Assembly (NCBI GenBank): GCA_947629605.1 | Contig: CANREK010000035.1 | Span: 1-10,122, forward strand | Origin: an uncultured Clostridia bacterium | Lineage (GTDB): Bacteria; Bacillota; Clostridia; Christensenellales; Borkfalkiaceae | Direction: 5' to 3' | DNA: 10,122 bases | Notes under the pieces: model-generated | Databases searched by the model: none | Told to the model about the DNA's origin: nothing | Seen by the model: only the letters and a program-made list of their open reading frames with translations | Part shown: positions 1 to 5,896 of the stretch, one piece after another | Numbering within the stretch: position 1 is the first letter of the stretch | How the letters are laid out: each line of letters starts with the position of its first letter | Position numbers and translations under genes: made by a program

Positions 1-2
1 GT

Positions 3-707
3 GAGGAGGCCGCGCTCTTCGCCTATGAGCTCTACCGCATGTATATGGGCTACTGCGAGAAGCACCGCCTGCAATGGGATGTCGTCAACCTCAACGAGAC
101 GGAGCTCGGCGGCGTCAAGGAGGCCATCGTCAACATCACGGGGAAGGGGGCGTACAAGCGCCTTAAATACGAGAGCGGGGTGCACCGCGTACAGCGTGTT
201 CCCGAGACCGAATCGCAGGGGCGCATCCACACGTCGACCTGCACGGTGGCGGTCCTTCCCGAGGCGGAGGATGTCGAAGTCGAGATCAAGGACGAGGACA
301 TCCGCGTCGACCTCTTCCGCAGCTCCGGCGCGGGCGGGCAGAAGGTCAACAAGACGGAGACGGCCATCCGCATCACCCATTTCCCGACGGGCATCGTCGT
401 GACCTGTCAGGATGAACGCAGTCAACTCAAAAATAAGGATAAGGCCTTCCGCGTGCTCAGATCCCGCCTCTACGACTACTATAACAGCCGTGCGGCGGGG
501 GCGGAAGCGGCAAACAGGCGGTCTCTCGTCGGCACGGGGGACAGGAGCGAGCGCATCCGTACCTACAATTTCCCGCAGAGCCGTATCACCGACCACCGCA
601 TCGGGCTTTCACTGCACGATATGGAGGGATTTTTGTCGGGCGACCTCGATGAGATGCTCGACGCCCTCGCCCGCCGCGAGACGGAATTGAAACTTGCAGG
701 GGAATAA
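3..707 (+). CDS. prfA: Peptide chain release factor 1 (3' part, 5' end outside window)
   Basis: Release factor 1 recognises UAA and UAG in the ribosomal A site and triggers peptide release. The reading frame is already open at base 3 (EEAALFAYELYRMY), so the gene starts upstream. About 234 residues are present, against roughly 355-360 for the family, so about a third is missing. The anticodon-like tripeptide is Pro-Glu-Thr at 201-209. This P-x-T form marks RF1, whereas RF2 carries SPF. The catalytic GGQ is at 333-341, inside SSGAGGQKVNKT, followed by TCQDERSQ and the C-terminal RTYNFPQSRITDHR block typical of RF1. The gene ends in TAA at 705-707 and is followed by a repeat-filled spacer, so it is probably last in its transcription unit. 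Identity is essentially certain; only the N-terminal part cannot be examined. Confidence 0.97.
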   Translation, partial: EEAALFAYELYRMYMGYCEKHRLQWDVVNLNETELGGVKEAIVNITGKGAYKRLKYESGVHRVQRVPETESQGRIHTSTCTVAVLPEAEDVEVEIKDEDIRVDLFRSSGAGGQKVNKTETAIRITHFPTGIVVTCQDERSQLKNKDKAFRVLRSRLYDYYNSRAAGAEAANRRSLVGTGDRSERIRTYNFPQSRITDHRIGLSLHDMEGFLSGDLDEMLDALARRETELKLAGE

Positions 708-735
708 GAGTTTCGAACATTTCTTTGCTCGGCCC

Positions 736-767
736 TTGTCTGCCCCCTTTGACGGGGGCGGGCAAGA
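736..767. repeat. Strong G/C-rich hairpin after prfA
   Basis: Bases 736-748 pair with 755-767 (13 bp including two G-U pairs) around the 6-nt loop TTTGAC. It begins 28 nt after the prfA stop. No T-run follows, so it is not a standard intrinsic terminator, though it could protect the mRNA 3' end. The CCCCCTTTGACGGGGGC core looks like a dispersed palindromic element rather than a gene-specific structure; that is inference. Confidence 0.6.
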
Positions 768-810
768 GAAGGCGGGCGCGGCGATGCCGCGTCAGGTGGG
801 GGTTGCCATC

Positions 811-882
811 GTGCGGCGTCATGCTGAGCCACGGAATAGGAAACGCAGTCTACGGAAAAGGGTCCGAAGCATCTCGCCGCAC
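811..882 (+). repeat. Palindromic repeat module 1, copy A
   Basis: A 72-bp unit with perfect 8-bp inverted ends (GTGCGGCG at 811-818, CGCCGCAC at 875-882), a 2x2 mismatch, then a 5-bp inner stem ATGCT/AGCAT (821-825 with 868-872). It recurs in inverted orientation at 4686-4756, sharing the stretches AACGCAGTCTACGGAA and TCCGAAGCATCTCGCCGCAC. Short meaningless ORFs run through it on both strands. It is most like a REP- or MITE-type non-autonomous palindromic element. Confidence 0.8.
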
Positions 883-895
883 AACAGCACTTTTT

Positions 896-967
896 CGCCC
901 CCGCGAGATTCTTCGGGTTAGGTTCCGTACTCTTTACGGCCCTACGGGCTCAGAATGACGCGGGGCG
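896..967 (+). repeat. Palindromic repeat module 2, copy A
   Basis: The second unit of the chain, about 72 bp. Outer stem CCCCGCG/CGCGGGG (899-905 with 959-965), a 2x2 mismatch, then inner stem ATTCT/AGAAT (908-912 with 952-956). The architecture is the same as in module 1, but the paired bases differ in a compensating way. The inverted counterpart is 4543-4672, which carries extra sequence in its loop. The two copies share GTACTCTTTACGGC and CTACGGGCTCAGAATGACG. Confidence 0.8.
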
Positions 968-997
968 CTCAGCATGAGCGCACGGCGTGCCGTGCGC
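965..997 (+). repeat. Short palindromes ending repeat cluster A
   Basis: GCGCTCA (965-971) pairs with TGAGCGC (975-981) around GCA; the core CGCTCAGCATGAGCG is found inverted at 4490-4504. It is directly followed by an overlapping perfect 9-bp hairpin, GCGCACGGC/GCCGTGCGC (978-986 with 989-997), with a 2-nt loop. Remaining sequence up to the next element (998-1033) shows no gene or clear signal. Confidence 0.6.
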
Positions 998-1033
998 CTT
1001 TGGTGCGCCACGAGTGTCGCCCCGCCCTTGCAT

Positions 1034-1067
1034 GCCCCCTCCCGAGGAGGGGGGTAGGGGGGTGGGC
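1034..1067 (+). repeat. C/G-run hairpin element, half copy
   Basis: CCCCCTCC (1035-1042) and GGAGGGGG (1046-1053) form a perfect 8-bp hairpin with loop CGA, followed by a G-run ending in TGGG at 1066. The reverse complement matches 9370-9404 almost exactly (one extra C there), so this is one half of the longer composite palindrome at 9306-9403. The element ends only 33 nt before the aminotransferase start codon. Confidence 0.75.
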
Positions 1068-1085
1068 ACCTGTTCCACACCCCCA

Positions 1086-1106
1086 CAAAAACGAAACATA
1101 TGTTGC
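1086..1106 (+). repeat. 21-nt sequence repeated inverted at 9964-9984
   Basis: This stretch covers the aminotransferase start codon and is the exact reverse complement of 9964-9984 within the flavodiiron gene. It contains the perfect 10-bp palindrome AACATATGTT. Whether it is a binding site, part of a repeat, or chance cannot be settled here. Confidence 0.5.
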
Positions 1107-2311
1107 AAATTTTATCCAAAAGAGTCAGGACAATTTCACCGTCGTTGACGCTTGCGATCTCGGCAAAGGCGAAGGCGATGAGGGAAGCGGGAGAAAACGT
1201 CATCTCATTCAGCGTGGGGGAGCCCGACTTCAACACGCCAAAGGACATCGTTGACGCCGCCAAGGAAGCCCTCGATGAGGGGCAGACCAAGTACACGCCC
1301 GCGGCGGGTACTTTGGCGCTTCGTCGTGCAATAAGTGCCAAATTTTTGCGCGACAACGGCCTCAGTTACGACCCCGAGGAGATCGTCGTCTCCAACGGCG
1401 CAAAGCATTCGGTGTTCAACGTCTGCTACGCGCTTCTCGACGAGGGAGACGAAGTTGTCATTCCCGCGCCCTATTGGCTCACTTATCCCGAGATCGTCAA
1501 GACGCTCGGCGGCGTGCCCGTCATTCTCCATGCGAGAAAGGAGACGGGGTTCAAGATCACGCCCGAAGAGCTCAAAGGCGCCATCACGCCGCGGACCAAG
1601 CTCTTCATCTTCAACTCTCCCTGCAACCCCACGGGCGCCGTCTATTCGGAAGGGGAGATACGGGCGCTTGCCGCCGTCTGCGAGGCGGCGGGGATCTGGA
1701 CGCTCTCCGACGAAATTTACGAAAAACTCATATATGGGGGCGGAAAATCTTTCTCCTTTGCCGCTTCCTCGGCATGGGCGAAGGCGCACACGGTGACGGT
1801 GAACGGCGTCAGCAAGACGTACGCCATGACGGGCTGGCGCATCGGCTATCTCGCTGCTCCCAAAGAGGTCGCCGCGGCCATCGCTTCCTTCCAATCGCAC
1901 GCGACGAGCAATCCCAACTCCATCGCCCAAGCGGCGGCGCTTCATGCGCTGTCGTCGCCCGATGAGACGGTGGATTCCATGGTTTCCGTGTTTGCGGCGC
2001 GGCGGAAGGCCATGCTCGGGCGCATCGCAAAGATGAAGGGCGTCTACTGTGTCGAGCCCGACGGGGCGTTCTACGGCATGCTCGTCGTCGGCGGCATGTA
2101 CGGAAAGAGCTTTCGCGGCAGAAAAATTCTGAACTCTTCCGACTTCGCCGAGGCCCTTCTCGAAGGCGCCAAGGTCGCCGTCGTGCCCGGGGCGGCGTTC
2201 GGCGCGGACGACTGCGTGCGGCTCAGCTATTCCCTCTCCATGGAAGATCTGCAAGAGGGCCTCGACAGGATCGACGCCTTTTTGGGGGAACTTTGCGGGG
2301 ATGAAAAATAA
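1100..2311 (+). CDS. aspC: Class I pyridoxal-phosphate aspartate aminotransferase (AspB-like, subgroup Ib)
   Basis: This enzyme transfers the amino group between aspartate and 2-oxoglutarate, feeding aspartate-family amino acids; it is cytosolic. The 403-residue length fits the family (about 390-400). Visible residues are GEPDFNTP at 40-47, SPCNPTGA at 173-180 (substrate/PLP Asn 176), SDEIY with PLP-binding Asp 204 and Tyr 207, and the Schiff-base lysine K239 in VSKTYAMTGWRIGY. The carboxylate-binding Arg is R374 in CVRLSYS, and SHATSNPNSIAQ at 266-277 is typical of the AspB group. The N-terminus LSKRVRTISPSLTLAISAKAK aligns in register with Bacillus AspB, so ATG 1100 is the natural start. 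However, no Shine-Dalgarno sequence and no clear promoter precede it. Repeats lie directly upstream. No terminator is seen before the next promoter. Substrate preference beyond aspartate is inference. Confidence 0.93.
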   Translation: MLQILSKRVRTISPSLTLAISAKAKAMREAGENVISFSVGEPDFNTPKDIVDAAKEALDEGQTKYTPAAGTLALRRAISAKFLRDNGLSYDPEEIVVSNGAKHSVFNVCYALLDEGDEVVIPAPYWLTYPEIVKTLGGVPVILHARKETGFKITPEELKGAITPRTKLFIFNSPCNPTGAVYSEGEIRALAAVCEAAGIWTLSDEIYEKLIYGGGKSFSFAASSAWAKAHTVTVNGVSKTYAMTGWRIGYLAAPKEVAAAIASFQSHATSNPNSIAQAAALHALSSPDETVDSMVSVFAARRKAMLGRIAKMKGVYCVEPDGAFYGMLVVGGMYGKSFRGRKILNSSDFAEALLEGAKVAVVPGAAFGADDCVRLSYSLSMEDLQEGLDRIDAFLGELCGDEK

Positions 2312-2335
2312 TTTCGTCAATTTTTCGGGAAACCC

Positions 2336-2364
2336 TTGAAATTTTATCAGGAATTTGTTAGAAT
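2336..2364 (+). promoter_or_regulatory. Sigma-A type promoter for the P-loop gene
   Basis: The -35 box is TTGAAA (2336-2341) and the -10 box is TAGAAT (2359-2364), separated by 17 nt. TG precedes the -10 by one base, giving an extended -10. It lies 40 nt before the next start codon, so the predicted leader is about 33 nt. Confidence 0.75.
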
Positions 2365-2404
2365 ATAACTGTAAAACTATGTCGCCGAAAGGCAGGAGGA
2401 CACC

Positions 2405-2812
2405 ATGATTTCCATTATTTGCGGACCCAAGGGCAGCGGAAAGACCAAGAGGATCATCGATCTCGCGAATGCCGCCGTCGAGACGGCCAAAGGGCACCTC
2501 ATCTTTATCACCGACACCAAGAGATACATGTATGATTTGAAGCGCGAGATCCGCTTTATCGACGTCAACGATTACGCCGTTGCGGGCGTGGAAGCGCTCA
2601 GCGGGTTCATCCGCGGCGCGATCGCGGGTTCCTACGACAATGAATATATCTTTGTGGACGGTGTTGCCCGCGTCGCCGGCAAACCGCTCTCCGAGATGGC
2701 CCAGCTGTTCTATATTTTGGAAAAGGTGTCCGAACTTCGCAGCATCAAGCTCTACGTCACCTGCTCCTGTGCGGAAGAGGAACTTCCCGACTATCTGAAA
2801 AAATATCTGTGA
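2405..2812 (+). CDS. Small P-loop (Walker A) nucleotide-binding protein, function unknown
   Basis: A 135-residue soluble protein. An N-terminal Walker A motif GPKGSGKT (residues 7-14) follows a hydrophobic strand. A Walker B-like strand YIFVDG (81-86, Asp 85) and a further strand LYVTCS (117-122) complete a minimal RecA/kinase-like core. The charged tail EEELPDYLKKYL ends the protein. Start ATG 2405 has a perfect AGGAGG (2394-2399) 5 nt upstream. From memory, Clostridia carry a conserved family of this size with the same start and tail, often loosely labelled ATP-binding or PilT-like; no function is established. It has its own promoter and is followed 108 nt later by thrC, so it may be monocistronic or co-transcribed with thrC. 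ATP or GTP binding is well supported, hydrolysis is likely, and the target is unknown. Confidence 0.85.
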   Translation: MISIICGPKGSGKTKRIIDLANAAVETAKGHLIFITDTKRYMYDLKREIRFIDVNDYAVAGVEALSGFIRGAIAGSYDNEYIFVDGVARVAGKPLSEMAQLFYILEKVSELRSIKLYVTCSCAEEELPDYLKKYL

Positions 2813-2920
2813 TTTCGGCTTGCGGCCTCTCTTGAAGTGGGCCGCTCGCTTTCAAAATAGCGTACATGGTACCGTTCCGCACCTGCGGGACGGGCTATGC
2901 ATGGAAAAAAGAAGGTAACT
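2813..2920 (+). promoter_or_regulatory. thrC leader with two hairpins
   Basis: The 108-nt spacer holds GCGGCC (2822-2827) facing GGCCGC (2840-2845), a weak hairpin with no T-run that could end the P-loop transcript inefficiently. It also holds a strong 9-bp hairpin (2872-2880 with 2885-2893, one G-U pair, loop ACCT), 27 nt before the thrC start. A possible but poor promoter is TTGAAG (2832-2837), 17 nt, AAATAG (2855-2860). No known riboswitch or T-box core was recognised. Confidence 0.4.
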
Positions 2921-4414
2921 ATGAGGTTTATCAGCACGCGCGGAAAGGAATCGGTCACGGGCGCAGAGGCGGTCGTGCGGGGCTCGGCGGGGGACGGCGG
3001 TCTGTTCGTTCCCGAATTTTTCCCTGCCGTTTCGGCCGAGGAGATCGAACAGCTGTGCGCCATGGATTATCCCGAGCGTGCCGCCTTCCTTCTCTCAAAA
3101 TACTTTGACGAATACGACGGCGAGGAACTGCTCTCGGCCTGCCGCGAGGCGTATGCCAAGTTCGAGGGCGGAGACGCCGCGCCGCTCCTCCGCATGGATA
3201 ACGGCATGTACATGCTCGAACTCTTCCACGGGCCCACCTGTGCCTTTAAGGACATCGCCCTCACCCTCATGCCCTATCTGCTCAAAAAGGGGTGCGAGAT
3301 CGCGGGCGTCAAGGAGAACATTCTCATCCTCACCGCCACGAGCGGCGACACGGGCAAGGCCGCGCTCGAAGGCTTCCGCGAACGCGAAGGCGTCAAAATT
3401 TGCGTCTTTTATCCCGAAGAGGGGGTCAGCAAGATCCAAAAACTGCAAATGTGCACGACGGAGGGGGACAATGTCAACGTCGTCGCCGTCAGGGGCAATT
3501 TCGACGACTGCCAAAAGGCCGTCAAGGCCATCATGAATTCCCCCGAAAAGAGGGAAGAGATCGCAAAGAAGGGCTACCTTCTCTCCTCGGCCAACTCCAT
3601 CAACATCGGAAGATTGCTTCCGCAGGTCGTCTATTATTTCTCCGCTTACTGCGATCTTTTGACTTCCGACCAGATCAAGGCGGGGGACAAGGTCAATTTC
3701 GCCGTGCCCACGGGCAATTTCGGCAACATTCTCGCGGGGTACTACGCAAAACGCATGGGGCTCCCTGTCGGGACGCTCGTCTGCGCTTCCAACAAGAACT
3801 GCGCCCTCACCGACTTTTTCAAGAGCGGGTCCTACAACGTCAAGCGGCCCCTCTTCAAGACGATGTCGCCCTCGATGGATATCGTCGTCTCTTCCAATCT
3901 GGAACGCCTCATCTTTGAACTTTCGGGCAGGGATACCGAGCTCACCGCAACGCGCATGCGCTCTCTTGCCGAGACGGAAAAGTACTCGCTGCGGGCGGAG
4001 GAAGTCAAGGAGATGCAGTCGATGTTCTATGCGGGCTGTACCAATGAATCGGACACCGTGGAATGCATCTACGACTTCTTTATGGACTACGGCTACCCCA
4101 TGGATACGCATACGGGGGTCGCGATGAGCGTTGCTTCCCGCTACGAGGCGATGATCGAAGAGGACAAGGATGCCGAAAAGCGGCCCATGGTCGTGCTCTC
4201 CACGGCAAGCCCCTATAAGTTCCCGCAGGATATCCTGTATGCCCTGACGGGGAACGACGTCAAGGATTCGTACAAGGGCATCAAGCGCATCCATCTTCTC
4301 ACGGCGATGAAGGTGCCCGAACCCCTCAAAGAGATCCGCTACAAGACGCCGCGGTTTAAGACCGTCGTCTCCTGCGGAAAGATCTATGACGAAGTGTTGA
4401 AATTCATAAATTGA
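2921..4414 (+). CDS. thrC: Threonine synthase
   Basis: Converts O-phosphohomoserine to threonine and phosphate with pyridoxal phosphate, the last step of threonine synthesis. The 497 residues match the long ThrC class. MRFISTRGKE and GDGGLFVP at the N-terminus are family hallmarks. The PLP lysine is K110 in FHGPTCAFKDIAL. The SGDTGKAA loop (141-148), SINIGRLLPQ (226-235) and VPTGNFGNILAG (262-273) line the cofactor site. ATG 2921 is chosen over in-frame ATG 2897 because homologues begin at MRFISTRGK and AAGGT at 2912-2916 sits 4-5 nt upstream; the extra residues MHGKKKVT look untranslated. Neither homoserine kinase nor homoserine dehydrogenase is adjacent. An intrinsic terminator follows 28 nt downstream. 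Confidence 0.96.
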   Translation: MRFISTRGKESVTGAEAVVRGSAGDGGLFVPEFFPAVSAEEIEQLCAMDYPERAAFLLSKYFDEYDGEELLSACREAYAKFEGGDAAPLLRMDNGMYMLELFHGPTCAFKDIALTLMPYLLKKGCEIAGVKENILILTATSGDTGKAALEGFREREGVKICVFYPEEGVSKIQKLQMCTTEGDNVNVVAVRGNFDDCQKAVKAIMNSPEKREEIAKKGYLLSSANSINIGRLLPQVVYYFSAYCDLLTSDQIKAGDKVNFAVPTGNFGNILAGYYAKRMGLPVGTLVCASNKNCALTDFFKSGSYNVKRPLFKTMSPSMDIVVSSNLERLIFELSGRDTELTATRMRSLAETEKYSLRAEEVKEMQSMFYAGCTNESDTVECIYDFFMDYGYPMDTHTGVAMSVASRYEAMIEEDKDAEKRPMVVLSTASPYKFPQDILYALTGNDVKDSYKGIKRIHLLTAMKVPEPLKEIRYKTPRFKTVVSCGKIYDEVLKFIN

Positions 4415-4442
4415 GCAATAACTCTCAAATTTTTGCCGTTTT

Positions 4443-4466
4443 CCCCCGACTTTCGGGGGATTTTTT
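4443..4466 (+). terminator. Intrinsic terminator of thrC
   Basis: CCCCCGA (4443-4449) pairs perfectly with TCGGGGG (4453-4459) around CTT, followed by A and six T. It lies 28 nt after the thrC stop. This is the only textbook Rho-independent terminator in the window. Confidence 0.92.
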
Positions 4467-4489
4467 ATGAATTGAAAATGAGCGCCCCG

Positions 4490-4520
4490 CGCTCATGCTG
4501 AGCGTACGCGAAGCATCCCG
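4490..4520 (-). repeat. Palindromic repeat module 3, copy B (short form)
   Basis: CGCTCATGCTGAGCG (4490-4504) is the exact reverse complement of bases 966-980 of cluster A. The continuation contains ATGCT (4495-4499) facing AGCAT (4512-4516), the same inner stem as module 1 but with a short loop. It starts 23 nt after the thrC terminator. The orientation given is relative to cluster A. Confidence 0.65.
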
Positions 4521-4542
4521 GCAAACCTACGGAAGCAGTTCC

Positions 4543-4672
4543 CGCCCCGCGTCATTCTGAGCCCGTAGAGCCGTAAAGAGTACGGGGGCAATTCCGCCCC
4601 GTGCGCGTTCTATTCACATCCAAGCACGGCACGAGCGCCGCTTTTGGCGCGAAGTTAGAATCTCGCGGGGCG
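4543..4672 (-). repeat. Palindromic repeat module 2, copy B (enlarged loop)
   Basis: Perfect 9-bp outer stem CGCCCCGCG/CGCGGGGCG (4543-4551 with 4664-4672), a 2x2 mismatch, then ATTCT/AGAAT (4554-4558 with 4657-4661). It is the inverted counterpart of 896-967 but 130 bp long. Roughly 60 extra bases replace the loop segment after GTACGG; they hold a small hairpin GCGCC/GGCGC (4635-4639 with 4646-4650). Confidence 0.75.
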
Positions 4673-4685
4673 AATACGAGCATCT

Positions 4686-4756
4686 GTGCGGCGAGATGCT
4701 TCGGACACTCTTCCGTAGACTGCGTTCTTGCTCCTCAGCTCAGCATGACGCCGCAC
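4686..4756 (-). repeat. Palindromic repeat module 1, copy B
   Basis: Inverted counterpart of 811-882, 71 bp, with the same 8-bp ends GTGCGGCG/CGCCGCAC (4686-4693 with 4749-4756) and inner stem ATGCT/AGCAT (4696-4700 with 4742-4746). The remaining spacer to the trpS promoter (4757-4841) is AT-richer and shows no gene. Confidence 0.8.
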
Positions 4757-4841
4757 CATGCGGGACGCAGACAGACGAGTGGATAAAAACGACTTCAAAC
4801 ACGATTTTTTCAATTTTTCACAACACATTCGCATCGGGGCG

Positions 4842-4870
4842 TTGATTTTTGCGGGAGAATATGGTATAAT
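4842..4870 (+). promoter_or_regulatory. Sigma-A type promoter of the trpS operon
   Basis: TTGATT (4842-4847), a 17-nt spacer, TATAAT (4865-4870), with TGG directly before the -10 (extended -10). The expected start is near 4877, leaving a leader of only about 24 nt before trpS. Confidence 0.88.
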
Positions 4871-4900
4871 TTCCCTGTATCGAACTTTTCGGGGGCAGAT

Positions 4901-5896
4901 ATGGAGAAAAAGGTCATCTATTCGGCGGTCCAACCGAGCGGCAATCTCACCATCGGCAACTATCTCGGCGCTATCCGTAATTGGGTGAAGATGCAATCGG
5001 AATACGACTGCTTTTACGCCGTCGCCAACATGCATGCCATCACGGTGAAGCAGGAGCCCGCGGAGCTCAGGCGCCGCACGCTCGAACTCGCCGCACTCTA
5101 CATCGCCTGCGGGATCGACCCCGAGCAGTGTGCGCTCTATGTGCAATCCCATGTGCCCCAGCATGCGGAACTCTGTTGGGTACTCAACACCATCGCCTAC
5201 GTCGGCGAGATGTCCCGCATGACGCAGTTCAAGGATAAGTCTCAAAAACATGCCGAAAATATCAACATGGGGCTCATGGATTATCCCGTGCTCATGGCGG
5301 CGGATATTCTCCTTTACGGGGCGCAGTGCGTGCCCGTCGGCGCCGACCAAAAACAGCATGTGGAGATCGCCCGCGACCTCGCCATCCGCTTCAACAACCG
5401 CTACGGCGAGACCTTTGCGGTGCCCGAGCCTCTCATCTTAAAGGGCGGAGCAAAGATCTCTTCCTTGCAGGACCCCACAAAGAAGATGTCAAAGTCGGAC
5501 GAAAATCCCAACGCTTCCGTCTTTTTGGCGGACGACCGCGACACCATCATCCGCAAGTTCAAACGCGCCGTCACCGACAGCGACAATGCGATCAGGGCCT
5601 CGGACGACAAGCCAGGCATCACCAATCTTCTCAACATCTACTGCGCCTTCCGCCCCTGCACCTTGGAGGAAGCCGAGCGGGAATTCGAGGGGAAGGGGTA
5701 CGGCGACTTCAAACTTGCCGTCGGCGAGACCGTCGCAGACGCCCTTGCGCCCATACAGGAGGCGCAGAAAAAGCTCCTTTCCGACAAGACCTATCTTGCC
5801 GAGATCTTAAAGGGCGGCGCGGAGAAAGCCTATAAGGCCGCACGGCGCACCCTCTCCAAGGTCTATCGCAAGATCGGCTTTTATCAGGGGGAATGA
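4901..5896 (+). CDS. trpS: Tryptophanyl-tRNA synthetase
   Basis: Charges tRNA-Trp with tryptophan in an ATP-dependent reaction; class I synthetase, cytosolic dimer. At 331 residues it matches the family (about 325-340). The HIGH-like signature is TIGN at 17-20 within QPSGNLTIGNYLGA. KMSKS is at 195-199, inside DPTKKMSKSDENP. YPVLMAADILLY (128-139) carries the tryptophan-selecting Asp 135, followed by VGADQKQHVE, which is near-invariant in bacterial TrpRS. The ribosome site is a GGGGG run at 4891-4895, 5 nt before ATG 4901. It heads a five-gene unit and its stop codon overlaps the next start. The leader is too short for a T-box, which often controls trpS in Bacillota. Confidence 0.97.
   Translation: MEKKVIYSAVQPSGNLTIGNYLGAIRNWVKMQSEYDCFYAVANMHAITVKQEPAELRRRTLELAALYIACGIDPEQCALYVQSHVPQHAELCWVLNTIAYVGEMSRMTQFKDKSQKHAENINMGLMDYPVLMAADILLYGAQCVPVGADQKQHVEIARDLAIRFNNRYGETFAVPEPLILKGGAKISSLQDPTKKMSKSDENPNASVFLADDRDTIIRKFKRAVTDSDNAIRASDDKPGITNLLNIYCAFRPCTLEEAEREFEGKGYGDFKLAVGETVADALAPIQEAQKKLLSDKTYLAEILKGGAEKAYKAARRTLSKVYRKIGFYQGE

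Noticed and set aside
201..209. Unusual P-E-T tripeptide in release factor 1
   Set aside because: P-x-T with Glu in the middle is normal in Bacillota RF1, so stop-codon specificity is not suspicious.
302..308. DnaK-type or partner chaperone next to the J-like gene
   Set aside because: No Hsp70, GrpE or other chaperone gene occurs anywhere in the window.
736..767. Intrinsic terminator for prfA
   Set aside because: The hairpin is strong, but the bases after it are AGAAGGCGGG with no T-run.
811..967. Possible CRISPR array or tandem repeat array
   Set aside because: The units are palindromes of unequal sequence, not identical direct repeats with regular spacers.
1092..1107. LexA (SOS) box at the aminotransferase start
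   Set aside because: The Gram-positive consensus needs GAAC-N4-GTTC; the site has a mismatch in each half and sits on the start codon of a housekeeping gene.
694..1254. Short ORFs across the prfA-aminotransferase spacer
   Set aside because: They run through palindromic repeats, and similar Arg/Ser-rich peptides appear from the inverted copy at 4655-4790; typical spurious repeat translations.
1205..2497. Long reverse-strand ORF of 430 codons over the aminotransferase
   Set aside because: It is a shadow: GC-rich codon use leaves the antisense frame open, the protein resembles no family, and the + strand gene has all catalytic residues.
3095..4294. Reverse-strand ORF of 399 codons over thrC
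   Set aside because: Antisense shadow of a clear threonine synthase; no ribosome site, no recognisable domain.
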